From positions 1 through 64,000 of the forward strand of contig UQUV01000014.1 in the NCBI GenBank assembly GCA_900544305.1: a stretch of DNA of 64,000 nucleotides, read 5' to 3'. Positions 25,434 to 35,166 of the stretch are shown one piece after another. The translations under genes were made by a program, and so were the position numbers. Under the pieces are notes generated by a model. The model was not told where the DNA came from and made no database searches. It saw nothing but the letters and a program-made list of their open reading frames with translations. Each line of letters opens with the position of its first letter. Within the stretch, counting starts at the first letter, position 1. Source of the DNA: an uncultured Porphyromonadaceae bacterium (GTDB lineage: Bacteria > Bacteroidota > Bacteroidia > Bacteroidales > Muribaculaceae).

Positions 25434-28028
25434 ATGATGCAAGATGATCGTATTATAAAGATTGATATTGAAAGCGAAATGCAAAAAGCATACATCGACT
25501 ATTCGATGTCAGTAATTGTATCCCGTGCTTTGCCTGATGTGCGCGACGGCTTCAAACCTGTACACCGCCGCGTTCTTTTCGGTATGGAAAAGCTGGGCAA
25601 CACGTCAACGCAAGGATACAAAAAATCGGCTCGTATTGTCGGTGAAGTATTGGGTAAGTATCACCCTCACGGTGACTCTTCTGTCTATTTGGCAATGGTG
25701 CGTATGGCCCAGGAATGGTCATTGCGCTATCCGCTTATCGACGGACAGGGTAACTTTGGTTCTATCGACGGTGACTCTCCTGCGGCTATGCGTTATACTG
25801 AAGCGCGTTTGCAGAAGATGGGAGAGGAAATGATGCGTGACATTGACGAAGAAACGGTTGACTTTACACCGAACTTCGACAACACGCTGGAAGAACCGGT
25901 GGTATTGCCTACACGTTTCCCGAACCTCCTTGTCAACGGTGCGTCGGGTATCGCCGTAGGTATGGCAACCAACATGCCTCCCCACAACATGACGGAAGCC
26001 ATCAACGCTTCCATCGCATTGCTTGAAAATCCGGATATCACGATTCCTGAACTGATGAAGCATATCACGGCTCCTGACTTCCCGACAGGCGGTATCATTT
26101 ACGGCTACGCCGGTGTGAAGGATGCTTATGAAACAGGTCGGGGACGTATCGTTGTCCGTGCAAAATGCGAAATCGAATCAGAAAAAGACCACGACAAGAT
26201 TATAGTAAACGAAATACCGTATAATGTCAACAAGGCTCAATTGATTGAATCGATTGCCGAATTGGTGGAGGACAAGAAACTCGACGGTATTTCCAACATC
26301 AACGACGAGAGCGACCGTACGGGTATGCGCATTGTCATCGACATCAAGCGCGATGCCAATGCCAGCGTTATTTTGAACAAACTGTTCAAGATGACACAGC
26401 TCCAGTCTTCGTTCAGTGTCAACAACGTGGCATTGGTCGACGGTCTGCCGAAGTTGCTTAACCTCAAGGAACTTTTGGAAGCGTTCTTGAAACACCGTCA
26501 TGAAGTGGTGATTCGCCGTACACGTTTCCAATTGCGTAAGGCAGAAGAACGTGCCCATATCGTTCAGGGCTTGATTATTGCCAGCGACAACATTGACGAG
26601 GTTATCAGCATTATCCGTAGTTCCAAGACAACGGAAGAAGCCCGCACTCGTTTGAGCGAACGCTTCGGTCTTGACGAAGTGCAGACAAAAGCCATCGTGG
26701 AAATGCGTCTGGCTGCATTGACTGGCATGAGTCAGGCAAAACTGCATGAGGAATATGAAGAACTCATGAAGCGCATTGATTTCTTGAATCTGGTGCTTAC
26801 TGACGACAGCGTATGCCGCAAGGTAATTGAAGACGAATTGATTGAAACCCGTGATAAATTCGGCGACGAGCGCAAGACGGAAATCGTTTACGCTTCCGAA
26901 GAATTCAATGCTGAAGACTTCTATGCCGATGATGCAATGATTATCACAATTTCGCACCTGGGCTATATCAAGCGTACGCCGTTGAGCGAGTTCCGTGCAC
27001 AGCATCGTGGCGGTGTCGGAGCGAAAGGTAGTGATACACGCGAAGAAGACTTCATTGAATATATCTATCCGGCTTCCATGCACAACTATATGCTCTTCTT
27101 TACTCAGAAGGGCCGTTGCTACTGGCTGAAAGTGTATGAAATTCCGGAAGGTGCGAAGAATTCGAAGGGTCGTGCTATCCAGAACTTGCTGAACATTGAA
27201 GCCGGCGACAAGGTGAATGCGTTTATCCGTGTGAAACGTTTGGACGATGAGGAATTCATCAATTCTCACTATCTGATTTTCTGTACGAAGAAGGGTATCA
27301 TCAAGAAGACTTGTCTTGAAGCCTATTCACGTCCGCGTCAGAATGGTGTGAATGCTATCGTTATCCGCGAAGACGACCAGGTTATCCAAGTTCGTATGAC
27401 CGACGGTAATGCAGAAGTGCTGATGGCTAACCGCAACGGCCGTGCTATCCGCTTCCACGAAAGCACTGTTCGTGTGATGGGCCGTGTGTCTACCGGTGTG
27501 AAGGGTATGACGCTCGACGGTGACGACGATGAAGTGGTAGGAATGATAACAATGACCGGTAAGCCTGACGAAACAGTGATGGTGGTATCGGAACAGGGTT
27601 ACGGCAAGCGTTCAGACCTCGATGACTACCGTATCACTAACCGTGGCGGTAAGGGTGTGAAGACGCTGAACGTAACGGAAAAGACCGGTAAGCTTGTTTC
27701 TATCAAGAATGTGAACGATTCGAACGACTTGGTAATTATCAATAAGTCGGGTATCACATTGCGTCTGAAGGTGGCTGATATCCGTGTGATGGGTCGTGCA
27801 ACTCAGGGTGTTCGTTTGATTAACCTTGAAAAGCGTAACGACGAAATCGCATCTGTCTGCAAGGTGGACTCTGAGGAAGAAGCTCTCGAAATGGAAGAAG
27901 GTGCAGAAGCAACAGCAGTAGAAGTTCCGGAAACAATTGAAGAAAATCCGGAAGTGGAAACTGATGATGCAGAACCGACATCCGACGACAGCATGCCGCT
28001 TGGAGGATTGTTTGACGAATTGAACTAA
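25434..28028 (+). CDS. gyrA: DNA gyrase subunit A
   Basis: GyrA cuts and rejoins DNA for negative supercoiling, in an A2B2 complex with GyrB. The 864 residues are the usual length. The catalytic Tyr121 lies in MRYTEAR. The quinolone region reads HPHGDSSVYLAMVRMAQ: Ser82 is the sensitive form, while position 86 is Leu where E. coli has Asp87, which I believe is normal in this phylum. The C-terminal domain has beta-pinwheel repeats; the GyrA-box equivalent is QHRGGVGAKG near 527-536. The tail after residue 815 is acidic. The downstream TPR gene follows after 25 bp. Confidence 0.97.
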   Translation: MMQDDRIIKIDIESEMQKAYIDYSMSVIVSRALPDVRDGFKPVHRRVLFGMEKLGNTSTQGYKKSARIVGEVLGKYHPHGDSSVYLAMVRMAQEWSLRYPLIDGQGNFGSIDGDSPAAMRYTEARLQKMGEEMMRDIDEETVDFTPNFDNTLEEPVVLPTRFPNLLVNGASGIAVGMATNMPPHNMTEAINASIALLENPDITIPELMKHITAPDFPTGGIIYGYAGVKDAYETGRGRIVVRAKCEIESEKDHDKIIVNEIPYNVNKAQLIESIAELVEDKKLDGISNINDESDRTGMRIVIDIKRDANASVILNKLFKMTQLQSSFSVNNVALVDGLPKLLNLKELLEAFLKHRHEVVIRRTRFQLRKAEERAHIVQGLIIASDNIDEVISIIRSSKTTEEARTRLSERFGLDEVQTKAIVEMRLAALTGMSQAKLHEEYEELMKRIDFLNLVLTDDSVCRKVIEDELIETRDKFGDERKTEIVYASEEFNAEDFYADDAMIITISHLGYIKRTPLSEFRAQHRGGVGAKGSDTREEDFIEYIYPASMHNYMLFFTQKGRCYWLKVYEIPEGAKNSKGRAIQNLLNIEAGDKVNAFIRVKRLDDEEFINSHYLIFCTKKGIIKKTCLEAYSRPRQNGVNAIVIREDDQVIQVRMTDGNAEVLMANRNGRAIRFHESTVRVMGRVSTGVKGMTLDGDDDEVVGMITMTGKPDETVMVVSEQGYGKRSDLDDYRITNRGGKGVKTLNVTEKTGKLVSIKNVNDSNDLVIINKSGITLRLKVADIRVMGRATQGVRLINLEKRNDEIASVCKVDSEEEALEMEEGAEATAVEVPETIEENPEVETDDAEPTSDDSMPLGGLFDELN

Positions 28029-28053
28029 TAACTACAAATAAATCTAACTTAAA

Positions 28054-29277
28054 ATGAAGAAAACATCTATTTTATTGCTTTGTGCTTTGACTTCGTTCGG
28101 AGCCTTTGCTCAAAAAAGTTTGGTAGAAGAGGTGGAACACTCCATCGGCGGCTTCAACTCAGATTATAAAGCTGCTTGCGAAAAAATCGTTCCGGCTCTT
28201 TCAAATGAAGAAACAAAGGGCCAGGCCAAGACTTGGTATGTTGCCGGCAAGGCTTGTTTCGGTTTGTACGACAACTCTTATTCTAAATTGCAGTTGGGTC
28301 AGGCTGTTGATACAGTTTTGATGGCAAACTCTATTGTAAAGGGTTACGACTACTTCATGACAGGTCTTCCTTTGGACACAGTGAAGGAAGTGAACAAGAA
28401 AGGCAAAGTGAAAATCAAAACTAAATATTCAAAAGACATGGTGAATACTTTGGTAGGTCACCACAATGATTTCCAGCTTGCCGGTTCAATGCTTTACGAA
28501 CGTCAGAAATATGCTGAAGCTGCCAAATGTTGGGAAATCTATGCTTCTCTTCCGTATTCAGGCATTGCTGACCGCGACAAATTCATGGCTCACGATACTA
28601 TCATCGGTCAAATCGAATTCTATCAGGGTGTAGCTTTGTGGCAGTCTAAAGACTTGAAAGGTGCTGTCAATGCATTTGCCAATGCCCGTAAGCACGGCAA
28701 CTTGTCAAAGGATGCTTTCGACTACGCTTTGTTCTGCTATGCAGAGTTGAAGGATAACGACGGTGTTGTTGCTCTTGCGAAAGAAGCTCTTCCAATCCAC
28801 GGTGACAAGGACAGCCAATATCTGAACATCCTTATCAACGATAACATCAACAAGGGTAACTATGACGAAGCTCAGAAGATGATCGAACAGGCTATTGCAA
28901 AACAACCGGATAGCGCAGAGCTTTACAATGTCATGGGTATCATGTACGAACAGAAGAAAGACGACAACAAGGCTATGGAATGCTTCTTGAAGGCTGTAGA
29001 ATTGGATGCTAACCATGCTCAAGGTCAGTTCAATGTTGGCCGTTGCATCATGAAGCAGGCTGTTGCCGTTCAAAAGAAGATGGAAACTTTGAAGGGTGCT
29101 GACTATGCTGCAGCTCGCGACAATGAATATCTTCCGCTTTTGAACAAGGCTCTTCCTTACATGGAAAAGGCTTACCAATTGGATGCTGAAAACGATGCCG
29201 CTAAGAACATTCTCCGCAACATCTACTATCAGTTGGGCGACGAAGAAAAGTTGAACGCTTTGGAACGTGGCTATTAA
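28054..29277 (+). CDS. exported TPR protein
   Basis: A 407-residue protein with signal peptide MKKTSILLLCALTSFGAFAQ and tetratricopeptide repeats, clearest at about 265-335 (YDEAQKMIEQAIAKQPDS, LYNVMGIMYEQKKDDNKA, ECFLKAVELDANHAQGQFN). Such repeats scaffold protein-protein contacts, here in the periplasm. It follows gyrA closely and ends at a terminator, so it may be co-transcribed with gyrA. No catalytic motif is visible. Confidence 0.82.
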   Translation: MKKTSILLLCALTSFGAFAQKSLVEEVEHSIGGFNSDYKAACEKIVPALSNEETKGQAKTWYVAGKACFGLYDNSYSKLQLGQAVDTVLMANSIVKGYDYFMTGLPLDTVKEVNKKGKVKIKTKYSKDMVNTLVGHHNDFQLAGSMLYERQKYAEAAKCWEIYASLPYSGIADRDKFMAHDTIIGQIEFYQGVALWQSKDLKGAVNAFANARKHGNLSKDAFDYALFCYAELKDNDGVVALAKEALPIHGDKDSQYLNILINDNINKGNYDEAQKMIEQAIAKQPDSAELYNVMGIMYEQKKDDNKAMECFLKAVELDANHAQGQFNVGRCIMKQAVAVQKKMETLKGADYAAARDNEYLPLLNKALPYMEKAYQLDAENDAAKNILRNIYYQLGDEEKLNALERGY

Positions 29278-29298
29278 TAGACAATACAAATAATATGA

Positions 29299-29324
29299 AA
29301 ATGCCGGGCGAGAGTCCGGCATTT
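29299..29324 (+). terminator. terminator after the gyrA/TPR unit
   Basis: aaatgccgg and ccggcattt form a 9-bp stem with an 8-base loop, followed by a run of Ts. Confidence 0.88.
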
Positions 29325-29589
29325 TTTTATTCCTTTTTATCGAGAAAAGAGCTTGCGGTTTATAAGCTCTATTCTCTATCCTTTTGCTTGCACTTATACT
29401 CCTTTAGGCTACTCCAACCTTGTCTTATGTGAATGAATCTCGTAGTGCGTTTCAAATATCTGTAGGGACACACCCCAGGTGTGTCCGAGAAATTCTCATG
29501 GTTACAGCTGTCTCATTGTATCCACATGCATGCCCGATGTTAGGTTTTGATATAATAGCTATGATGGAAGAGTTGTCAGTAAAATAAAA
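29325..29589. other. gene-free interval with two hairpins, one a REP-like palindrome
   Basis: No gene is visible. At 29466-29486 ggacacacc and ggtgtgtcc form a 9-bp palindrome with a 3-base loop, resembling dispersed REP-type sequences. At 29342-29376 nested pairs gagaa/ttctc and agagctt/aagctct form a second stem. The interval separates two convergent transcription units. Confidence 0.45.
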
Positions 29590-29614
29590 CAGGCTGTCCG
29601 AGAGGGACAGCCTG
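29590..29614 (-). terminator. terminator of the PPi-phosphofructokinase gene
   Basis: caggctgtcc and ggacagcctg form a perfect 10-bp stem 22 bp past the stop. Leftward it is followed by ttttatttt. Confidence 0.88.
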
Positions 29615-29635
29615 CGTGTTATAAGTTGGTTGGGA

Positions 29636-31294
29636 TTATTTACCCATTTGTTCGTAAACCAAAGTTTTCGGCGGAAGGTCGCAAACTTCAGCAGGACCGA
29701 AGTATTGGATTGGACCCGGATAAATATAGCTTGTTTCCTTAGCCCATTTTTCGCGTTTTTCAGCGAATTTCTTGAACGGACCACCATCCAATTTAACCAA
29801 TGCCTTTTGGATAACCGGTTTCATTTCACCGTGACGACGTTCCATGTTCATCATCATTGTGATAGGAATACCGCCTGCAATCCATTGAACAGAAGGTTTA
29901 GTAAGGTTGCGGATAGATGACATGTAACCTGTCACACCAGCCTTAACCAATTGAGCTGCGTTGTAGCCAAGAGCGTAGCAGTAGTCAGCATCGAAGTTTG
30001 TCGGGTCTGCGCAACGTCCTTCGTAACCGAAGAAGTGGTGCAAAGCAGAGAACTTTCCGTTGTATTCGCCGGCAGCAGCCATTTCCTGCAAACGTACAGC
30101 AACCATTTCGCTCAACAGTTTTTCTGTTTCGATCAATGAAACCTGAACGTTTCCGTGAGGGTCGCGGTCCAAAGTGAGCTGACGGGCAACGCCTTCCGGA
30201 AGAGAAGCGTAAACCTTAGCATTGTCAGCTGACAACTGGTCGATTACCCATTGACGTTGTGCGTCTTTAGCAACACCTGCAAATTCAGCACCCTTAGCAG
30301 CGAGAAGGTCGTTCAATTCAGCGATCAAAGCCTTCATAGCCGGGATGAATTCGATCAAACCTTCCGGGATAAGAACTGTACCGAAGTTGTTGCCGTCGGC
30401 TGCACGTGCAGCAACGATTTTAGCGATATAGTCAACTACATCGTTCAAAGTCATGTTCTTTGCTTCAACTTCTTCAGAAACGATACATACGTTCGGTTGA
30501 ACCTGCAAAGCACATTCCAATGCGATGTGAGAAGCAGAACGGCCCATCAATTTGATGAAGTGCCAGTATTTTTTAGCTGAGTTACAGTCACGTTGGATGT
30601 TACCGATAACTTCTGAGTAAACTTTACAAGCTGTGTCGAAACCGAAAGAAACTTCGATAACGTCATTCTTCAAGTCACCGTCGATAGTTTTCGGACAGCC
30701 GATAACCTGTACGCCAGCGTTGATTTTCTTGTAGTATTCAGCAAGAACGGCTGCATTTGTGTTTGAGTCGTCACCGCCGATGATAACAAGAGCCTTGATG
30801 TTGAGTTCTTTCAAGATTTCAAGACCTTTGTCGAATTGTTCAACCTTTTCCAATTTAGTACGGCCTGAACCGATGATGTCGAAACCGCCAGTGTTACGGT
30901 ATTCGTCGATGATTTCGCCGGTAAGTTCCATGTATTTGTGGTCAACGAAACCGCCAGGACCGAGAAGGAAGCCATAAAGACGGCTTTCTTTGTTGATGGA
31001 TTTGATACCGTCAAAAAGACCGCTGATTACGTTGTGTCCGCCAGGAGCCTGACCGCCTGAAAGGATAACACCTACGTTGATAGGTTCCTTAGACTTAGCC
31101 TTAGCTGTTGAATCAACGTCGAATTTCAATACTGGGAGACCGTAAGTGCAAGGAAACAACTCTTTGATTTCCTCTTGGTTAGCAACTGATTGAGTCGGTT
31201 CTCCCTCGATAACTTTTACAGCTCCGCACAAAGCAGAAGGTAATTTCGGCTTATATGCCGCCCGTGCAACTTGTAATGGGCTTTTCTTTGTCAT
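29636..31294 (-). CDS. pfp: diphosphate-fructose-6-phosphate 1-phosphotransferase
   Basis: A 552-residue phosphofructokinase of the long PPi-dependent clade; it phosphorylates fructose 6-phosphate reversibly with pyrophosphate instead of ATP. The phosphate-binding loop is GVILSGGQAPGGHN near 55-68. The GGDDSNTNA motif, with Asp where ATP enzymes have Gly, and PKTIDGDLKN support PPi use. The C-terminal ~150 residues include the extra helical segment typical of the long form. It is a single-gene unit divergent from nhaC. Confidence 0.93.
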   Translation of the reverse strand: MTKKSPLQVARAAYKPKLPSALCGAVKVIEGEPTQSVANQEEIKELFPCTYGLPVLKFDVDSTAKAKSKEPINVGVILSGGQAPGGHNVISGLFDGIKSINKESRLYGFLLGPGGFVDHKYMELTGEIIDEYRNTGGFDIIGSGRTKLEKVEQFDKGLEILKELNIKALVIIGGDDSNTNAAVLAEYYKKINAGVQVIGCPKTIDGDLKNDVIEVSFGFDTACKVYSEVIGNIQRDCNSAKKYWHFIKLMGRSASHIALECALQVQPNVCIVSEEVEAKNMTLNDVVDYIAKIVAARAADGNNFGTVLIPEGLIEFIPAMKALIAELNDLLAAKGAEFAGVAKDAQRQWVIDQLSADNAKVYASLPEGVARQLTLDRDPHGNVQVSLIETEKLLSEMVAVRLQEMAAAGEYNGKFSALHHFFGYEGRCADPTNFDADYCYALGYNAAQLVKAGVTGYMSSIRNLTKPSVQWIAGGIPITMMMNMERRHGEMKPVIQKALVKLDGGPFKKFAEKREKWAKETSYIYPGPIQYFGPAEVCDLPPKTLVYEQMGK

Positions 31295-31331
31295 ATCTAT
31301 ATAGTTAATTTGTATTGTTAAATTTCTTGTG

Positions 31332-31339
31332 CAAAGATA
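31332..31339 (-). promoter_or_regulatory. candidate -7 box for the phosphofructokinase gene
   Basis: TATCTTTG on the minus strand fully matches TAnnTTTG, 37 bases before the ATG. No clear -33 element was seen. Confidence 0.5.
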
Positions 31340-31468
31340 GTGAAAAAATGCCGAAGTATTCTCATAATTTTTGTGATATTAATTGAATATATTAGCTTCA
31401 TTATGTTTTTTTTAATTGTTCAATGCCGACAATGCGTCAGTCGTAGCTGATGTTTGCCGTGAAAATGC

Positions 31469-31476
31469 TAACTTTG
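31469..31476 (+). promoter_or_regulatory. candidate -7 box for nhaC
   Basis: TAACTTTG matches TAnnTTTG and lies 32 bases before the nhaC ATG. The nearest TTTG is only 12 bp upstream, so the -33 part is uncertain. Confidence 0.42.
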
Positions 31477-31508
31477 TGCCCGTTATAACAAATTTGTAAA
31501 GAAAATCA

Positions 31509-32813
31509 ATGAATAAAAAAGAGAATGGAGGGGTGTCGGTTGCGCAGGGTTTGCTGGCGTTGAGCCCGTTGTTTGTGTTCCTGCTGATGTATCTTGTGCT
31601 GTCTGTCATCTTGGGCGATTTCTACAAGGTGCCGCTCTCGGTGGCATTCATTGTCGCTTCTCTTTGGGGAGTGGCTACCATGCGCGGTGTGCCTTTGCGC
31701 CGGCGGATTGACATTTTTTCGGGAGGAGCAGCCAACAAGGACATTATCTACATGGTGTGGATTTTCATTCTGGCGGGGGCCTTTGCCATTCTTGCCCAGA
31801 AAATTGGTGCGACGGAAGCGACGGTCAACCTGACGTTGAATGTGCTTCCTGCCGGTTTTCTGATGCCTGGTCTGTTTATGGCCGCCTGTTTCATTTCGAT
31901 GGCTATCGGTACGTCGGTGGGTACGGTGGTTGCCCTCACGCCCGTTGCAGTAGGTGTGGCGGGTGAAATCGGTGCCGATGTTCCGCTTTTTGTGGCAATT
32001 GTAGTCGGTGGTGCATTCTTCGGCGACAATCTGTCGTTTATATCCGACACGACAATCACTTCCACCCGTTCGCAGGGTTGCAATATGAGTGACAAGTTTA
32101 AAGTGAATATTTGGCTGACGCTTCCGGCTGCCTTGGTAATACTGTGCGTATATGCCTTGATGGGAAGCGACTTGCAGGTGCCTCTTAATGTGCCGGATGC
32201 CAACTGGATATTGGTAGTACCCTATATGCTGGTGATTGTTACTGCAATCGCGGGGCTGAACGTGCTCCTGGTATTGCTGCTCGGCATTGTTTCGTCGGTG
32301 TTTTTCGGCTGTATGTTTACCGATGTTTCGCTGCTTGACATGCTCGGTTTTATGGGCGAAGGGGTCGACTCGGTAGGCAATCTGATAATTGTCACGCTGT
32401 TGGCTTCCGGCATGCTTGGAGTCATCAAGCACAACGGCGGTATTGTTTTTATCATAGAGCGGCTTTCGTCGGGTATTCGTGGAAAGCGTGGAGCACAGGC
32501 CGCCATTTCGTTTTTGGTCGGTATCGTGAATGTGTGTACGGCCAACAATACGATTGCCATTATCACAGTAGGCGGACTTGCGAGAGAAATTTCTGAAAAA
32601 TATGGACTGGACAACCGCAAGACGGCCAGTTTGCTTGACACTTGTTCCTGTGTTGTGCAGTGTTTGCTGCCTTATGGGGCACAGGTGCTGATGGCGGCTT
32701 CACTGGCGTCGGTTTCTCCGGTTGCCATCGTTCCTTATCTTTATTATCCGTTTGCCCTCGGGCTGATGGTGGCGCTTTCCATCCTGTTTCAGTTTCCGAA
32801 GCGCCACGCATAG
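31509..32813 (+). CDS. nhaC: NhaC-family Na+/H+ antiporter
   Basis: A 434-residue inner-membrane protein with about 11-12 hydrophobic helices. It matches the NhaC family, which exchanges Na+ for H+ to control pH and sodium. Family-like features are the glycine/serine-rich SMAIGTSVGTVVALTPVAVG near 132-151, GGAFFGDNLSFISDTTI near 164-180, and the asparagine-rich NVCTANNTIAIIT near 340. Some NhaC relatives carry other substrates, so specificity is inferred. It ends 5 bp from the convergent M16-like gene, leaving no room for a separate terminator. Confidence 0.88.
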   Translation: MNKKENGGVSVAQGLLALSPLFVFLLMYLVLSVILGDFYKVPLSVAFIVASLWGVATMRGVPLRRRIDIFSGGAANKDIIYMVWIFILAGAFAILAQKIGATEATVNLTLNVLPAGFLMPGLFMAACFISMAIGTSVGTVVALTPVAVGVAGEIGADVPLFVAIVVGGAFFGDNLSFISDTTITSTRSQGCNMSDKFKVNIWLTLPAALVILCVYALMGSDLQVPLNVPDANWILVVPYMLVIVTAIAGLNVLLVLLLGIVSSVFFGCMFTDVSLLDMLGFMGEGVDSVGNLIIVTLLASGMLGVIKHNGGIVFIIERLSSGIRGKRGAQAAISFLVGIVNVCTANNTIAIITVGGLAREISEKYGLDNRKTASLLDTCSCVVQCLLPYGAQVLMAASLASVSPVAIVPYLYYPFALGLMVALSILFQFPKRHA

Positions 32814-32818
32814 ATGGT

Positions 32819-34114
32819 TCAGCCGATGATATCCTTGTCACCGGCCAGCACGGTGAGTGCCTGTTCGGGGTCAAGGTATTTTTGAGCCATTTCCAACAGT
32901 TTCTCCGGCGTGATTTGCTGTAAGGTTTTGACCTGGTCGTCGAAATAGCTTTCCGGAAAGCGGTAGGCTATCATTGTCGTGTAGTATTCGGCAATGGAAA
33001 ACGGCGTGTCGAGGGTGCGTGCCAGGTCGCACAGCATATAGGATTTCAGTCGTTCGAGTTCTTCCGTGCCTATCGGTTCCTGTCGCAGCAGTTCCATTTC
33101 TTTTCCGATTTCGTCCACAACCGCGCGGGTATAGCTGTTGTCGCACTGGCTGGATACCGTGATGAACGAGTGGTCGAGCATTCCTAACAAAGAGGCGGAA
33201 ATGCCGTAGGTATATCCTTTGTCTTCCCGGATGTTGGTCATCAGGCGGCTGCCGAAATATCCGCCGAATGCAGTGACAAGGATGCGTAGCGGCAGATAGT
33301 CGGGATGGGTGCGTAGTATTGCCGGCAGTGTCATTTTGACGGCACTTTGCATGGCTCCCTGTTTGTGGACTACGGTTGTAGCCGGCCGATATTCGGCGTG
33401 CGGGCTGTCGGATGCACTGTCGTGTGCGGCCGCATTTCTCCACGGCTGCCCCCAATAACGGTTGAGCTCGTGCAGAATTTCATCGGTGACGATACCCGAA
33501 ATCAAGAGGGTAGCGTTGTCTGCTCCAAACCATTTGTCGTGGAACTCTTTTACCGATTCCCGGGTGATTCCTTCTATTTTGCTGACATCTGGCATGTCGC
33601 CCAGCGGGTGGCTGTCGCCGTAGAATTGTCGTGAAAATTCTGCATTGGCCATATAGTCCACCTTCTCAAGATTGGTAGCCAGTCGTTGTGCCGACAGTGT
33701 CTTGATGTTGCCCAGTTCCTTTTCCGGAAATGTGGGCTGCCATATCATGTCGCGGAAAACGGGTATCACTTCCCGGAAATGGCGGTTGGTGGAAAACAGC
33801 TTGGCTGATACGTGGTGGAGCGAAGCATTGGCTCCGAACCAGGCTCCGTAGTAGTCCAAATTCTCGGCTATTTCCTTGCCGCTGCGTCCGGCTGCGCCTT
33901 CCGAAAGAAGCGAAGCGGTGACGTTGCTCTCCATAAACGCCGTTTCGTCGCAGCGTCCGCCTTTCATGATGAGGTCAAGTTTCGTCACCTGCTGGTCGCC
34001 GGTATTCAGCACATATACGGGAATGCCATTGTCCAGCCGGATTTGTTTTAGCTTTGGTAGCGAAAAACTTCCTATTTGCTTGATGGCAGGTTCTTTACTT
34101 CTGTCTATTGGCAT
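32819..34114 (-). CDS. M16-family (insulinase-like) protein without the zinc motif
   Basis: A 431-residue protein with the fold of M16 peptidases, two homologous halves. In active members the first half carries HxxEH, usually HFLEH after a GSRDE-like segment. Here the corresponding stretch is GGRCDETAFMESNVTASLLSE, with no HxxEH, and the later glutamate ligand cannot be placed. The second half contains the typical EDKGYTYGISASL region near 288-300. It resembles the non-catalytic subunits that pair with an active M16 partner. It lies 5 bp after kdsB in the same direction, so they form an operon. No signal peptide is visible. Confidence 0.82.
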   Translation of the reverse strand: MPIDRSKEPAIKQIGSFSLPKLKQIRLDNGIPVYVLNTGDQQVTKLDLIMKGGRCDETAFMESNVTASLLSEGAAGRSGKEIAENLDYYGAWFGANASLHHVSAKLFSTNRHFREVIPVFRDMIWQPTFPEKELGNIKTLSAQRLATNLEKVDYMANAEFSRQFYGDSHPLGDMPDVSKIEGITRESVKEFHDKWFGADNATLLISGIVTDEILHELNRYWGQPWRNAAAHDSASDSPHAEYRPATTVVHKQGAMQSAVKMTLPAILRTHPDYLPLRILVTAFGGYFGSRLMTNIREDKGYTYGISASLLGMLDHSFITVSSQCDNSYTRAVVDEIGKEMELLRQEPIGTEELERLKSYMLCDLARTLDTPFSIAEYYTTMIAYRFPESYFDDQVKTLQQITPEKLLEMAQKYLDPEQALTVLAGDKDIIG

Positions 34115-34119
34115 ATCGG

Positions 34120-34869
34120 TCAGTCGTTAAGAAGGGTAAGTGCTTTGGCAAGGTCTTCCGGCGTATCGATGCCGATGGTTTCGTGTTCGGTGATGCCAAC
34201 CTTAATTTTATAGCCGTTTTCCAGCCAGCGCAGTTGTTCCAGCGATTCAGCCAGTTCGAGTGACGATTGTGGAAGTCGGGTGATTTCCTTCAGTGTTTCC
34301 GCACGATAGGCGTACATGCCCACGTGCTGATAATAGGTATGCTTGCTTGCCCAGTCGTCAGTTTCCGCTCCGCGGACGAACGGAATGACCGAGCGGGAGA
34401 AATAAAGGGCAAAGCTGCGGTTGTCGAACACTACTTTCGGCTTTGTATTGTCGGCTAATGCTTCGAACCCCTTAGCTGGGTCAAAGCGGCGGACAAGAGT
34501 GGCGATTTGTGTTTCCGGGTCTACGAAGCATTGTTTGATTTCTTCAATCTGGTCCGGGTGGATAAACGGTTCGTCGCCCTGGATATTGATGATGACACTT
34601 GCGTCGCTGCCAATGTTGCAGTAGGCTTCGTAGCAGCGGTCAGTTCCGCTGCGGTGGTGTTCGCCAGTCATGACAACATCGCCGCCGAATGCTTTTACAG
34701 CTTCGTAGATGCGGAGGTCGTCGGTTGCCACCACCGCATGGTCGAGCGCTTTACGCGCCTGTCGCCAAACGCGTTCAATCATTGTCATTTCTCCAATTTT
34801 TGCCAACGGCTTACCCGGGAAACGCGATGAAGCGTAACGTGCCGGTATGATACCAATAAATTTTTCCAT
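34120..34869 (-). CDS. kdsB: CMP-KDO synthetase (3-deoxy-manno-octulosonate cytidylyltransferase)
   Basis: KdsB activates KDO with CTP for the inner core of lipopolysaccharide. The start at 34869 (MEKFIGIIPARYASSRFPGKPL) gives 249 residues, the family norm; a longer frame to 34923 adds 18 unrelated residues. The nucleotide motif ARYASSRFPGKPL is at 9-21, TGEHHRSGTDR near 74-84 binds CMP/KDO, and NIQGDEPFIHPDQI near 99-112 holds the catalytic metal site. It is first of a two-gene operon with the M16-like gene. Confidence 0.95.
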   Translation of the reverse strand: MEKFIGIIPARYASSRFPGKPLAKIGEMTMIERVWRQARKALDHAVVATDDLRIYEAVKAFGGDVVMTGEHHRSGTDRCYEAYCNIGSDASVIINIQGDEPFIHPDQIEEIKQCFVDPETQIATLVRRFDPAKGFEALADNTKPKVVFDNRSFALYFSRSVIPFVRGAETDDWASKHTYYQHVGMYAYRAETLKEITRLPQSSLELAESLEQLRWLENGYKIKVGITEHETIGIDTPEDLAKALTLLND

Positions 34870-34938
34870 AAATGTTCGTTTTTCGGGGCATTGCGGGCTT
34901 TGGAATTGTGGGATTCGCCGCAAGCCATATCTTTAATG

Positions 34939-34946
34939 CAAAGGTA
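34939..34946 (-). promoter_or_regulatory. candidate -7 box for kdsB
   Basis: TACCTTTG on the minus strand matches TAnnTTTG, about 70 bases before the chosen kdsB ATG. The -33 part is weak. Confidence 0.42.
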
Positions 34947-35045
34947 GTCTTTTTTCGTCAATCTTGTGTCATTGGCCTTATATTGGCTAAAATTTCGGAC
35001 AAAATGGTGAATTAGTTATAAAATTGTAATTATTTCAATTTTAAA

Positions 35046-35077
35046 TTTGTTTCTCAAAAATATTCCTTTTATATTTG
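35046..35077 (+). promoter_or_regulatory. consensus promoter of the ECF sigma gene
   Basis: TTTG (35046-35049), a 20-bp spacer and TATATTTG (35070-35077) fit the housekeeping consensus fully. Transcription should start near 35084, leaving an untranslated leader of about 80 bases. Confidence 0.78.
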
Positions 35078-35166
35078 CAGTGTCACAGAACAAGTAAGAC
35101 GGAAGAGACTTTTTCCGGGTACTTGGAACGGGACAACAATAGTCGTAAAACCCTAATCAAAAAACT

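Noticed and set aside
25671..25700. Leu86 in the GyrA quinolone region as a resistance mutation
   Set aside because: Ser82 is the sensitive form, and a hydrophobic residue at position 86 is, as far as I recall, normal in Bacteroidetes.
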